Source of the DNA: Candidatus Eisenbacteria bacterium
Lineage (GTDB): Bacteria; Desulfobacterota; Binatia; DP-6
DNA: 64,000 nucleotides
Direction of reading: 5' to 3'
NCBI GenBank assembly: GCA_035577985.1
Contig: DATJZY010000129.1
Location: 1 to 64,000, forward strand
Shown piece after piece: positions 43,478 to 54,674 of the stretch (positions are counted from its first letter, which is position 1; the number at the start of each line of letters is the position of its first letter). The notes under the pieces are model-generated. The model was not told where the DNA came from. It did no database searches and saw nothing but the letters and a program-made list of their open reading frames with translations. The position numbers and the translations under genes were made by a program.

Positions 43478-44848
43478 GTGGCCGACTACGAAACGCTTCG
43501 CCAGCGACACGTCGCGCGTTTCGGCGAGCTGTTGCCGGATCTCATCGCACGCCTTGCGTGGACGCCGGAGCGGCTGCGCGACGAGCGGCGCGCGAGCCTG
43601 CGGGCCATCCTCGCGCATGCGAAGGCGCGCTCGCCGTGGCATGGGCGGCGCTTGGCGGGCGTCGACGTGGAGCGCATGGAGGAGATCGATCTCCGATCGC
43701 TGCCCACGATGACCAAGGACGATCTCATGGCGCATTTCGACGAGATCGTCGTCGACCCGCGCCTCACTCGCGACGTCGTCGAGGCCCACCTCGCCGGGCT
43801 CACGGCCGACGCCTACCTGCTCGACGAGTACCACGCCTGCGCGTCGGGGGGATCGAGCGGTCGGCGCGGCACCTTCGTGTACGACTTCGAGGGTTGGGTC
43901 GTGACGTTCCTCTCCATGGTCCGGTTCAGTATGCGCATGGCGGCCGAGGTGACGGGGGGCAGCGTGACGCCCATGGCGATGATCATGGCCGACAAGGCCT
44001 CGCACATGACCTCGGCGTTCGCGCAGACCTTTCCGCCTCCCGGTGGCGACATCGAGCGCTTGCCGGCGACCATGCCCCTCGGGCGGATCGTTGCTCGGCT
44101 GAACGCGATCCAGCCCGTCTATCTCACGGGCTACAGCTCGATGATCCACCAGCTCGCCCACGAGGCATCGGCGGGCCGCCTGCGCATCGCCCCCCGGCTC
44201 GTCGGCGTGGGATCCGAACCCGTGCTGCCCGAGATCCGCAAGGCGGTCACCGAGGCGTGGAGGGCGCCACTCTTCAACGGCTTCGGCTCGACCGAGGGGC
44301 TCATGGGTGGATCGTGCAGCGCCGGGCAGGGCATCCATCTGAGCGACGACCTCTTCGTGATCGAGCCGGTGAATGCGCACGGCGCGGCGGTGCCACCGGG
44401 CGAGCGCGCCGCGAAGATATTGCTCACGAGCCTCGTCAATCGCGCGCAGCCGCTCGTCCGCTACGAGCTCTCCGACGAGGTGACCGTCTTGGGCGGTCCC
44501 TGTCCGTGCGGATCGGGCCTGCTCCGCATCGACGACATCCAGGGTCGCCTCGACGACTGCTTCACGTACCGCGGCGGGCCGACGGTCCATCCGTTCACCT
44601 TCCGCTCGCCGCTCGGACGCGACCGCCACGTCGTCGAGTACCAGGTGCGTCAGACGGCGCGCGGCGCCGACGTCCTCGTGGTGGCCCAGGCGGCCGTCGA
44701 CACGGAGCGTCTCGCCGCCACACTGCGCAGCGCGCTCGCCGAGCAGGGCCTCGTCGACGCGGAGGTGACGGTCACGCGCGTGGAAGCGCTCGAGCGCCAA
44801 GTGACGGGCAAGCTCCGCCGCTTCGTCCCGCTGCCGCCGTCGAGCTGA
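43478..44848 (+). CDS. PaaK-like adenylate-forming enzyme (phenylacetate-CoA ligase family)
   Basis: A 456-residue protein of the phenylacetate-CoA ligase / F390 synthetase-like group. It has the phosphate-binding HACASGGSSGRRGTFVYD near residue 120, LFNGFGSTEGLMGG near 265, a late PLVRYELSDEV near 325 and CPCGSGLLRIDDIQGRLDD near 345. It activates a carboxylate with ATP; the substrate is unknown. I chose the GTG at 43478 (VADYETLRQRH); a GTG at 43457 is also possible, and the frame stays open far upstream without motifs. It converges on groEL across the second repeat element. Confidence 0.83.
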   Translation: MADYETLRQRHVARFGELLPDLIARLAWTPERLRDERRASLRAILAHAKARSPWHGRRLAGVDVERMEEIDLRSLPTMTKDDLMAHFDEIVVDPRLTRDVVEAHLAGLTADAYLLDEYHACASGGSSGRRGTFVYDFEGWVVTFLSMVRFSMRMAAEVTGGSVTPMAMIMADKASHMTSAFAQTFPPPGGDIERLPATMPLGRIVARLNAIQPVYLTGYSSMIHQLAHEASAGRLRIAPRLVGVGSEPVLPEIRKAVTEAWRAPLFNGFGSTEGLMGGSCSAGQGIHLSDDLFVIEPVNAHGAAVPPGERAAKILLTSLVNRAQPLVRYELSDEVTVLGGPCPCGSGLLRIDDIQGRLDDCFTYRGGPTVHPFTFRSPLGRDRHVVEYQVRQTARGADVLVVAQAAVDTERLAATLRSALAEQGLVDAEVTVTRVEALERQVTGKLRRFVPLPPSS

Positions 44849-44927
44849 GCGATCGGTCGCCGATCGCGCGTCTGAGAGGGGTGGGGCAGGGGCGTGTAGC
44901 GCTAGCGGTCCGCGCGTACCCGGTTTG

Positions 44928-45024
44928 CCGCGCCAGCTTCGCTGGCCGCGGCACCCCGGTCGCGCGTCCACTAACGCTACACTCTCGCCCTCCGACCCCG
45001 ACCCGAGACGGAGTCTCGGGTCGG
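44928..45024 (-). repeat. two-hairpin dispersed element, copy B
   Basis: A 97-nt element on the minus strand, beginning 4 nt after the groEL stop. It repeats the plan of 17978-18074. Hairpin 1 (44998-45024) has a 12-bp perfect stem with the same TCC loop in element orientation, and hairpin 2 (44928-44951) has the CCGC/GCCAGC pairing with a GAA loop and one bulge. Between the hairpins both copies share the block ACGCGCGACCGG. Copy A has A-T where copy B has G-C at stem position 8, a compensated pair. Confidence 0.8.
44998..45024 (-). terminator. candidate terminator hairpin after groEL
   Basis: A perfect 12-bp stem CCGACCCGAGAC with its complement lies 4 nt after the groEL stop on the coding strand. 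No T-tract follows, so it may stabilise the 3' end rather than end transcription. Confidence 0.5.
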
Positions 45025-45028
45025 CGCC

Positions 45029-46970
<1,942 letters not shown>

Positions 46971-47087
46971 GCCTGTAGCTCCTTTCCTTTCGTTCGGGGG
47001 TTAAGCGGACGAAAACTATCCGCCGGAGCCGCCGTGTCAAGGTCCTGACCGTGAAACCGTCTAAAGTTGGACGGTCGGGGCGCCGAC

Positions 47088-48248
47088 ATGGCGGTTGTGA
47101 GATTCCGCGTTCCCTCCCTCCTTTGGGCCGTAGCCGTCGTGGGCCTCACGGGCTGCATGACGATCCATCAGCCCGCGGGCGGCGATCCGTCGCTGAAGCA
47201 CGCGCCGGCGGCCCCCGAGCCGCAGACCGGCGGCGAGCCGGGGACGATGCGGGCCCTTCCCCCCCTGGTCTCCGGCCAGCAGGACGAGGGCGCCCTGGAC
47301 CTCCTGGTCCACCTGCGCGACGAGCGCTTGAAGAACGGGCCCGGCACCGACACGCCCGTCGGCCCCGGCGACATCATCGAGGTCGCCGCCCCGGGCGTGA
47401 AGGAGCTCGCGTTCGTCACGACCCGCGTCTCCGGCGACGGGATCATCGCCCTGCCGGTGGTCGGGACGATCCAGGCTGGGGGGCGGACCGAGGATCAGAT
47501 CCGGCAGGAAGTCCGCTCGCGGCTCGGGGCGATCATGTACGATCCCCAGGTCTCGGTCTTCGTGCGCGAGTACCACAGCCGCAAGATCGCGGTGATCGGC
47601 GCCGTGCTGAAGGCCGGCCTCTACGAGCCCGCGAGCCCGAACGAGACCATACTCGACATGATCGCGATGGCCCGAGGCCCGTCGAACGACGCGTCCCGCC
47701 AGGTGGTGTTCATTCCGCACGGCGCCTCGAGCGCGGCCGAGCTGGAAGCCCTGGCGCGGCTGCCCAAGGGCGGCGCCGGCGCCGTGTCGGTTCCCGGCAT
47801 GCTGCGCAACGTCGAGCCCGTCGTCTTCAACATCCGCGACATGAGCGCGGCCATGACCGAGGTGGTGCTCTCGCTGCCGGTGCGGCCGGGCGACGTCATC
47901 ATGATTCCCGAGGCCGGGAACGTCTTCATCCAGGGATGGGTGGTGAGACCCGGCCCCTACAAGATCAACCAGGACCTCACCATGCTCGCGCTGATCGCCG
48001 CGGCTGGCGGTCCCATGTTTCCCGCCGACATGAGCGCCGCGCGGCTCATCCGCGCCGGCGTCAACGGCGAGAAGCAGCTCTACGACGTCGACCTGCAGGC
48101 GATCGCGCGCGGCGAGCAGAACGACGTGTACGTGCAAAACGGCGACGTCATCGAGCTCGGCTCGACAGCGCCGCGGCTCGCCGCGTACGGGCTCTACTTC
48201 TTCTTCACCAGCATCTTCCGGGTGGGAGCCGCCGTTTCGGTGCTGTGA
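47088..48248 (+). CDS. Wza-like polysaccharide export lipoprotein
   Basis: A 386-residue lipoprotein. The signal ends GLTGC (Cys21). The Poly_export domain starts near residue 97 (PVGPGDIIEVAAPGVKEL), and two SLBB-type soluble ligand binding segments follow, one near KIAVIGAVLKAGLYEP and one near NVFIQGWVVRPGPYKI. The C-terminal hydrophobic LAAYGLYFFFTSIFRV could be the amphipathic outer-membrane helix. Wza forms the export channel for capsule or exopolysaccharide. I chose the ATG at 47088. It is divergent from groES and its stop overlaps the next start (TGATG). Confidence 0.9.
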   Translation: MAVVRFRVPSLLWAVAVVGLTGCMTIHQPAGGDPSLKHAPAAPEPQTGGEPGTMRALPPLVSGQQDEGALDLLVHLRDERLKNGPGTDTPVGPGDIIEVAAPGVKELAFVTTRVSGDGIIALPVVGTIQAGGRTEDQIRQEVRSRLGAIMYDPQVSVFVREYHSRKIAVIGAVLKAGLYEPASPNETILDMIAMARGPSNDASRQVVFIPHGASSAAELEALARLPKGGAGAVSVPGMLRNVEPVVFNIRDMSAAMTEVVLSLPVRPGDVIMIPEAGNVFIQGWVVRPGPYKINQDLTMLALIAAAGGPMFPADMSAARLIRAGVNGEKQLYDVDLQAIARGEQNDVYVQNGDVIELGSTAPRLAAYGLYFFFTSIFRVGAAVSVL

Positions 48249-50422
48249 TGACCGACCTCGCCGAGCCCACGCACGACCTGCCGGGCATCGACCTCGCGCA
48301 CTACGCGGGCGTGGCGCGGCGCAACGCCGCGCTCATCGCCGCCCTGGTGGGGGTCGTGACCGTGTTCGCGACGCTGGACGCGCTGCGCACGCCGCGGCGC
48401 TACACCGCGGCGACGACGCTGCAGGTCGAGCCGCGCGATCCGCAGGTGGTGAACATCCAGGGCATGCACACCGAGGCGGTCGAGGACGAGACCCGCTACC
48501 TGCGCACGCTCTATCAGAACCTGAAGAGCCGCGAGCTCGCCGAGCGCGTGATCCGCGACAATGGGCTGCGGCACGAGCGCCTGCTCGGCGGCGTTCCCGC
48601 CGGGCCCGAAACGGATTGGGCCAAGCTCGATCCGGGCCTCGTCGACCGCTACCTCGCGGGCCTCGACGTCGAGGCGGTGCCCGGCACGCGGCTCATCAAG
48701 GTGACCTACGCGGCCGCCGATCCCGCGCTCGCCGCCCGTATCGCGAACGCGCACGTCGCCACCTTCGTGCGCCAGGGACTGCGCCAGCGTGCGTCGATCA
48801 ACCAGGCCGGTCTCGACTTCCTGCGCGATCGGCTGGGCGAGCTGAAGGCGCGCCTCGAGACCTCCGAAGCCGCGCTCAACAACTACCGCTGGCAGAGGGG
48901 CATCCTCGCGACCGACGAGAAGAAGGAGAACGTCGTCGTCGAGCAGCTCGACGATCTCAACAAGGAGCTCTCGAAGGCGGAGGCCGAACGGCTCGCGCTC
49001 GAGGCCGAGGTCCGGACGATCGACACCCAGGGCGTGGAAGCGCTGCCCGAGGTGACGCGGAACACGACCCTGCACGAGCTGCACGTGCAGCTCGCCGTGG
49101 CCGAGAGCGACTACGCGCGCATCGCGACGCTCTTCAAGCCGAACTATCCCGGCGTCGCCGAGCTGCGCAGCAAGGCCGACACGCTGCGGGCCCACCTGGA
49201 GGCCGAGACCAGGCGCGTCGCCGACGCCGTGCGCAACGCCTACCGGGCCGCGCGCGACACCGAGGACCGGCTGCGCGTGCGCCTGGCGGAGCAGAAGGCG
49301 CAGGCCATGGCGCAGAAGGACGCGGCGGTCGAGTACACGATCCTCGCGCGCGAGGTCGAGACCAACCGCGGCCTGTACGAGAGCGTGCTCTCGCGCATGA
49401 AGGAGATGACCGTCGCGGTCGAGGTGCGTGCGACGAACCTCAGCGTCGCCGACAAGGCGGTCCCGCCGACGGCGTCCGCGGGCCCCGGACGCCTGCGCAG
49501 CATCGCGTTCGCGGCCCTGCTCGCCGCGCTGGCCGGCATCGTGCTCGCCTTCGTGCGCGACGCCCTCGACGACAGCCTCAAGACCGCCGACGACGTCGAA
49601 CGGTACGGGCGGCTCCCGAGCCTGGGCGTCGTGCCGCTCGGCGCGAGCGCCGCCGCGGCGCAGCCGCTCCTGCCGTGGCCCTTCGCCGGCCGCCGCCGCG
49701 CTCCGGGTGGGACGACGATCGTCGTCTCCGGCCAGCCCGATCCGATCTCGAGCGACGCCTACCGCCAGGTGCGCACCTCGCTCCTGCTCGCGCAGCCGGA
49801 GGGGGCCCCGCGGACGATCCTGGTCACCAGTGCACGCGACGGCGAGGGCAAGACGCTCACCGCCGCGAACCTCGCGATCGCGTTCTCGCAGATCGCCGAG
49901 CGCGTCGTCCTGATCGACGCCGATCTGCGGCGGCCGTCCGCGCACCGGCTGTTCGGGCTCGCGGCAAAGCCGGGCCTGACCGAGGTGCTGGCCGGACGCA
50001 GCTGCCTCGACGAGGTGCTGCAGGCGGCGCGCGGCGACGCGCTCTCGATCGTGGCGGCGGGCGCGCTTGCGGTGAACCCGACCGAGCTCCTCTCCTCGCC
50101 CGAGATGCGAACGCTGATCGCAGCCGTGGCGACGCAGTTCGACTACGTGATCGTCGACTCGTCCGCGGCCCTCGCGGCGCCGGACGCCGTCGTGCTCTCG
50201 ACGCTGGTCGACGGCGTGGTCCTGGTGGCACGCGGCAACCAGACCTCGCGGCGCCTGCTGCAGAAGCTCCGCGCACGTCTCGCCTACGCGCGCGCGTCGA
50301 TCATGGGCGTCGTCCTGAACGGCGTCGAGGACGAGACCGAACCCTACGGCCCGCACGGCACGATGATCGAGGTGACGCCGCCGTCACCGCCGCCCGCATC
50401 CCGAGCGCATCAGGCCGCGTGA
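48248..50422 (+). CDS. Wzz/Wzc-type chain-length protein with BY-kinase domain
   Basis: A 724-residue fusion. An N-terminal Wzz domain has TM1 near residue 30 (NAALIAALVGVVTVFATL) and the TM2 region near 415 (IAFAALLAALAGIVLAF), with a long coiled coil between. The C-terminal CpsD/CapB-like kinase domain follows, with Walker A ARDGEGKTLTAANLA near 530, Walker A' VVLIDADLRRPS near 555 and Walker B VIVDSSAAL near 637. It controls polysaccharide chain length with Wza. The tail has only one tyrosine (ETEPYGPHG), whereas BY-kinases usually have a cluster. Confidence 0.9.
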   Translation: MTDLAEPTHDLPGIDLAHYAGVARRNAALIAALVGVVTVFATLDALRTPRRYTAATTLQVEPRDPQVVNIQGMHTEAVEDETRYLRTLYQNLKSRELAERVIRDNGLRHERLLGGVPAGPETDWAKLDPGLVDRYLAGLDVEAVPGTRLIKVTYAAADPALAARIANAHVATFVRQGLRQRASINQAGLDFLRDRLGELKARLETSEAALNNYRWQRGILATDEKKENVVVEQLDDLNKELSKAEAERLALEAEVRTIDTQGVEALPEVTRNTTLHELHVQLAVAESDYARIATLFKPNYPGVAELRSKADTLRAHLEAETRRVADAVRNAYRAARDTEDRLRVRLAEQKAQAMAQKDAAVEYTILAREVETNRGLYESVLSRMKEMTVAVEVRATNLSVADKAVPPTASAGPGRLRSIAFAALLAALAGIVLAFVRDALDDSLKTADDVERYGRLPSLGVVPLGASAAAAQPLLPWPFAGRRRAPGGTTIVVSGQPDPISSDAYRQVRTSLLLAQPEGAPRTILVTSARDGEGKTLTAANLAIAFSQIAERVVLIDADLRRPSAHRLFGLAAKPGLTEVLAGRSCLDEVLQAARGDALSIVAAGALAVNPTELLSSPEMRTLIAAVATQFDYVIVDSSAALAAPDAVVLSTLVDGVVLVARGNQTSRRLLQKLRARLAYARASIMGVVLNGVEDETEPYGPHGTMIEVTPPSPPPASRAHQAA

Positions 50423-50438
50423 GGGTCGTCCCTCCGCC

Positions 50439-51977
50439 ATGACCGCGATCGTCCTCCTGGCTCTCCTCGCCGCGACGGTGGCGAGCCTCGCCGCACCCTT
50501 GATGCGCCAGGTGGGCTTCGCCGTGGGCGCGATCGATCGTCCCGGGCATCGCAAGGTGCACGAGGTCGAGGTGTCGCGCCTGGGCGGCGTCACGGTGTGG
50601 GGCGCGTTCGTCGCCACGGCGATCGTGGCCGAACGCATGGGCGTCCTCGACGCGCAGGCGTTCACCCACGCCGGTGTCGCGTGGCCGCTCCTCGCCCTCG
50701 GTGCCGCGCTGCTCGCGGCGATCGGCGTCGTCGACGACGTGCGGAGCATGGGCGCGCACTGGAAGCTGCTCGTGCAGATCGTCGCCGCGTGCCTCGTCGT
50801 CGCCAGCGGCTGCGTGATCCGCGAGGCGACGAATCCGCTCACGGGCACCTCGCTCCAGCTCGGCTGGCTCGGAGCGCCGGTCACGATCTGCTGGGTGATC
50901 GGCATCACCAACGCGCTCAACCTGATCGATGGCCTCGACGGTCTCGCGGCGGGCGTCGGGCTCATCGTGTCCACCACCCTGTGCGTGATCTCGTTCTTCG
51001 CTGGCCGCGCCGACGTCGCGCTCCTCGCCGGCGTGCTCGCGGGCGCGCTGGTCGGGTTCCTGTACTTCAACTTCAACCCGGCCACGATCTTCCTCGGTGA
51101 TTCGGGGAGCCTCTTTCTCGGCTACGCGCTCGCCGTGCTTTCGATCGAGGCCGCCCACAAGGGAACGACGGCCGTCCTCCTCATGGCTCCGATCCTGGCG
51201 CTCGGCATCCCGATCATGGAGACGATGCTGACCGTGCTGCGCCGCCTGCTCGTCTCGGCGTCGATCATGCAGGCCGACCGCGACCACATCCACCATCGCC
51301 TGCTCGCGCTCGGCCTCTCGCACCGCCGGGCGGTGCTGGTGCTCTATGCCGCGTGCCTGCTCCTGAATCTCGCGGCGGTCTTCACGGCCCGGGCGGCGAC
51401 GCGCGATACGGCGCTCGTCGCGGTCGCGGTGGCGCTCGCGACGTTCCTCGGCGTGCGCAAGCTCCGCTACCACGATCTGGGGCTTCCGGGCATGGCGGCC
51501 ATCGGACAGCACGCGCTGCTCGCCCTCGCCGACGCCGCCTCGCTCATCGTCGCGTACGCCGTCGCGGTGCTGGCGCTCCACGGCGGCTCGCTCCCGCCCA
51601 ACGCCGGCATCGACGTCCTGCGCGCCGCCACGGTCGCGGGCGTGCTCGAGCTCTGCGTCCTGTTGCTGAGCGGCGTCTATCGCGACGAGCCCGGCGACCC
51701 GTCGCGCGGGCCGTGGCGCACGCTCGGCGTCTCGCTCGTCCTCGGCGCGATCGTCGCCAGCGCGGGACTCTACGCCACCCGCACGGCGCACTTCTTCGAT
51801 CCGACGACGCTCGCGCTCGACCTCATCCTGTCGGCCGCGCTGCTCGCCGCGCTCCGCGGAGCGGCGCACCTCCGGCGCCGGATGATCGCGCTGAGAGCGC
51901 CGGCCGGCGCCGTCACGATCGAGACGACGCCGCCCGCGGAGGGGACGCCCGCAGCCGGCGGGAGAGACGCGGCGTGA
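50439..51977 (+). CDS. WecA/TagO-like undecaprenyl-phosphate sugar-1-phosphate transferase
   Basis: A 512-residue polytopic enzyme of the MraY/WecA family. The active-site loops are visible: GVVDDVRSMGAHWKL near residue 95, NALNLIDGLDGLA near 163, FNFNPATIFLGDSGSLFLGY near 207 and the ADRDHIHHRL loop near 280. It transfers a sugar-1-phosphate, often GlcNAc, from UDP-sugar to undecaprenyl phosphate, beginning repeat-unit assembly. The C-terminus runs about 150 residues beyond the core and has several more membrane helices of unknown role. It lies 16 nt after the kinase gene. Confidence 0.92.
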   Translation: MTAIVLLALLAATVASLAAPLMRQVGFAVGAIDRPGHRKVHEVEVSRLGGVTVWGAFVATAIVAERMGVLDAQAFTHAGVAWPLLALGAALLAAIGVVDDVRSMGAHWKLLVQIVAACLVVASGCVIREATNPLTGTSLQLGWLGAPVTICWVIGITNALNLIDGLDGLAAGVGLIVSTTLCVISFFAGRADVALLAGVLAGALVGFLYFNFNPATIFLGDSGSLFLGYALAVLSIEAAHKGTTAVLLMAPILALGIPIMETMLTVLRRLLVSASIMQADRDHIHHRLLALGLSHRRAVLVLYAACLLLNLAAVFTARAATRDTALVAVAVALATFLGVRKLRYHDLGLPGMAAIGQHALLALADAASLIVAYAVAVLALHGGSLPPNAGIDVLRAATVAGVLELCVLLLSGVYRDEPGDPSRGPWRTLGVSLVLGAIVASAGLYATRTAHFFDPTTLALDLILSAALLAALRGAAHLRRRMIALRAPAGAVTIETTPPAEGTPAAGGRDAA

Positions 51978-53134
51978 GTGCGCCCCGCTTGAAGGTGCTC
52001 CAGGTCGGGAAGTTCTTCCCGCCGTACCGCGGCGGCATGGAGACCTACCTCGAGAGCCTCTGCGGCGAGCTCAGCCGCACGGTCGACGTGGAGGTGCTGG
52101 TCGCGAACACGACCGCACGCACCGTGCGCGAGGTCGTGAAGGGCGTTCCGGTGACGCGCACCGCGAGCCTCGGGCGTGTGCGCTCGGCGTCGTTGACGCC
52201 GCTGCTGGCGCGCGAGATCGCCCGCCGGGCGGCGGACGTGATCCACCTCCACACGCCGAATCCGATCGCGGAGCTCGCGGTCCTGCGCCACGTGCGCCGG
52301 CGTCGCACGAAGCTCGTGCTCACCTGGCACTCCGACATCGTCCGCCAGCGCTGGCTGGGGCGCCTCCATCAGCCACTCAGCCGGCGCCTGCTGGCGCGCG
52401 CGGACGCGATCTGTGTCGCGACGCCCCAGCACGTGACCACGTCCGCGCTGCTCCCGGACTACGCCGCGAAGTGCCACGTGTGCCCGTTCGGCGTCGACCT
52501 GGACGCCATGCGCGCCGACGCGGCCGACGTGAACGCCGTCCGGCGTCGCTATGGCACGCGCCCGATCGTGCTCGGCGTCGGACGGCTCGTTTACTACAAG
52601 GGGTTCGACGTGCTGCTCGAGGCGGTCGCCGGCCTCGACGCGACGCTGCTCATCGTCGGCGACGGTGAGCTGCGGCCGCGCCTGGAGGCGCGCATCTCGT
52701 CGCTCGGCCTCGAGGGACGCGCCTGGCTCGCCGGCGAGCAGCCGGACCTGCGGCCGTACTTCGCGGCCGCCGACGTGTTCGTCCTGCCGTCGACCCACCG
52801 CAGCGAGACCTTCGGCATCGTACAGCTCGAAGCGATGGCGTTCGAGAAACCCGTCGTCAGCACGCGGCTTGGCACGGGCGTCGAGTACGTGAACCTCGAC
52901 GGCACGACGGGTCTCACGGTGGCGCCCGGCGATCCCACCGCGCTGCGCGCCGCGATCGCGCGCCTGCTGGCGACCCCGGCGCTGCGCGCGCGGCTGGGCA
53001 CGAACGGTCGCCGTCGCGTCGAGGACGAGTTCACGATCCGCCGCGCGGCGGAGGGCGTGCTTGCGGTCTACCGGCGCGTCGCGGGGCGCGAGGTCGCGGT
53101 CGCGCCCGAGGGGCGGACGCGCGATGTGGCGTAA
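51974..53134 (+). CDS. glycosyltransferase family 4 protein
   Basis: A 386-residue GT-B enzyme. It has KVLQVGKFFPPYRGGMETYL at the start, PIVLGVGRLVYYKGFDVLL near 195 (nucleotide-sugar side) and the E-x7-E region HRSETFGIVQLEAMAF near 280. It adds one sugar to the lipid-linked repeat unit; donor and linkage cannot be read. The GTG at 51974 overlaps the WecA-like stop (GTGA), and its 3' end overlaps the flippase gene by 11 nt. Confidence 0.9.
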   Translation: MSAPRLKVLQVGKFFPPYRGGMETYLESLCGELSRTVDVEVLVANTTARTVREVVKGVPVTRTASLGRVRSASLTPLLAREIARRAADVIHLHTPNPIAELAVLRHVRRRRTKLVLTWHSDIVRQRWLGRLHQPLSRRLLARADAICVATPQHVTTSALLPDYAAKCHVCPFGVDLDAMRADAADVNAVRRRYGTRPIVLGVGRLVYYKGFDVLLEAVAGLDATLLIVGDGELRPRLEARISSLGLEGRAWLAGEQPDLRPYFAAADVFVLPSTHRSETFGIVQLEAMAFEKPVVSTRLGTGVEYVNLDGTTGLTVAPGDPTALRAAIARLLATPALRARLGTNGRRRVEDEFTIRRAAEGVLAVYRRVAGREVAVAPEGRTRDVA

Positions 53135-54674
53135 GCTCCTTCGCAACGCCCTCTCCAACGTGACCGGGACGGCGATCGGGCTCGCCGTCGGGTTCGTCAC
53201 GATGCCGCTCGTGGTGCACCACCTGGGTCCGACGCAGTTCGGGCTCTGGGTGCTCGCGACCGGCGTCGTCGGCTACGTGGGCGTGCTCGACCTCGGCCTC
53301 GCGCCGACGCTGGTGAACGAAGCCGCAGCGCTGCTCGCGCACGACGACGCCGAGACGCACACGCGGCTCGACGAGACGACGAGCACCATCTACGCCGTGT
53401 ACGCGGGACTCGGGCTCTTGGCCGCGCTCGGGCTCGCGGTCGTCGCCCTCGGCGCGAGCCGTCTCTTCCAGGTCGCGCCCGACGACCTCGCGACCTTTCG
53501 CATCGTGCTGCTCGTGGTCGGCGTGCAGACGGCGCTCGGGCTCCCGATGTCGGTGTGGAACGGCCTCCTCTCCGGCCTCCAGGCGTTCCACGTGCTCAAC
53601 GCCATCGGCGTCGCGACGACCGTCGCGCGCGGTGCGCTCACGATCGCGCTCGTCCTCACCGGGCACGGTCTGGTCGCGCTGGTCGGGTCGTCGTTCGCCG
53701 TCACGCTCGCCGGCTGGCTCGCGGCGCGGGCGTGCGTGCACCGCCGGATCGCGGGGCTGCGCGTGCGGCTCACGGGCTTCCGGCGCGCGCGCCTGCGCGA
53801 GATCGGACGCTTCAGCATCGCCATGATCGTGTGGACGGCCGCCGGCGCGACCCTCCACCAGCTCGACCGCATCCTCATCGGCATCGTGCTGCCGGTCGCC
53901 TCGCTCACGACCTACGAAATCGGTGCGCGGCTCGCGAACTACTCGCGCGCGCTCCTGCACAGCTGGCTCGGGATCGTGATGCCGGCCACCTCGGCGCTCG
54001 CGGCGCGCGGCGAGCGTGGCCGGCTGCGGTCGCTCTACCTGCGCACGACGCGCTACCTCATGACGACGTACGCCGGCGTCGTCGTGCTGCTGCTCGGCTT
54101 CGGCGGCCCGCTCGTGCGCCTGTGGATGGGCCCCGGGTTCGAGGAGGGCTACGTCGTGATGAGCCTCCTCCTCGTCGGCAGCCTCGTGCAGAGCCAGAAC
54201 GTGGTTGCCCACGTGATGCTGCCGGGCGTCGGCGAGCTGCGGATCTTCACGATCTTCATGGCGATCTACCCGGTGGTCACCGCGGCGTGCGCGGTGACGG
54301 GCATCCTCACCGCCGGCCTCACCGGGCTCGCCGCCGGTACGGCGACGGCGATGCTCGTCATGGAGTCGGTCTTCCTCGTCGTCGTGCGGCGCCGCTTGGG
54401 TGTGTCGCTGCGGCGCGTGCTCGCGCGCTGCCACTGGCCGGTCGCGAAGGCGACACTGCCGGCGGCGCTCTGGATCGTGCTCCTGCGCCTGGTGACGCCG
54501 GTCGAGTCGTGGCTCGCGCTCGCGGTCACCGGCGCCGTCGCGGGCCTCGTCTTCCTCTCCGCCGCGTGGACGGGCACGCTCACGCCCGCCGAGCGGCGGG
54601 CGGTGTCGTCGGCCCTGGGCGAGCGCTGGCGCGCGGCAACGCGTGCGGAGCTTCCGGGCGAGGCATCATGCTGA
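53124..54674 (+). CDS. Wzx-type oligosaccharide flippase
   Basis: A 516-residue polytopic protein with about 12 to 14 membrane helices in the polysaccharide synthesis / MATE-like arrangement. An early RNALSNVTGTAIGLAVGFVTMPLVVHHLG and later TLHQLDRILIGIVLPVASLTTYEIGAR are typical of Wzx/RfbX. It flips the undecaprenyl-linked repeat unit to the periplasm. I chose the ATG at 53124, where the first helix region begins; the frame is open upstream with an Arg-rich leader. It overlaps the methyltransferase gene by 7 nt. Confidence 0.9.
   Translation: MWRKLLRNALSNVTGTAIGLAVGFVTMPLVVHHLGPTQFGLWVLATGVVGYVGVLDLGLAPTLVNEAAALLAHDDAETHTRLDETTSTIYAVYAGLGLLAALGLAVVALGASRLFQVAPDDLATFRIVLLVVGVQTALGLPMSVWNGLLSGLQAFHVLNAIGVATTVARGALTIALVLTGHGLVALVGSSFAVTLAGWLAARACVHRRIAGLRVRLTGFRRARLREIGRFSIAMIVWTAAGATLHQLDRILIGIVLPVASLTTYEIGARLANYSRALLHSWLGIVMPATSALAARGERGRLRSLYLRTTRYLMTTYAGVVVLLLGFGGPLVRLWMGPGFEEGYVVMSLLLVGSLVQSQNVVAHVMLPGVGELRIFTIFMAIYPVVTAACAVTGILTAGLTGLAAGTATAMLVMESVFLVVVRRRLGVSLRRVLARCHWPVAKATLPAALWIVLLRLVTPVESWLALAVTGAVAGLVFLSAAWTGTLTPAERRAVSSALGERWRAATRAELPGEASC

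Noticed and set aside
44849-44927. Extra coding frames before copy B of the repeat
   Set aside because: The open frames here are the PaaK-like tail and translated repeat sequence. They have no start signal of their own.
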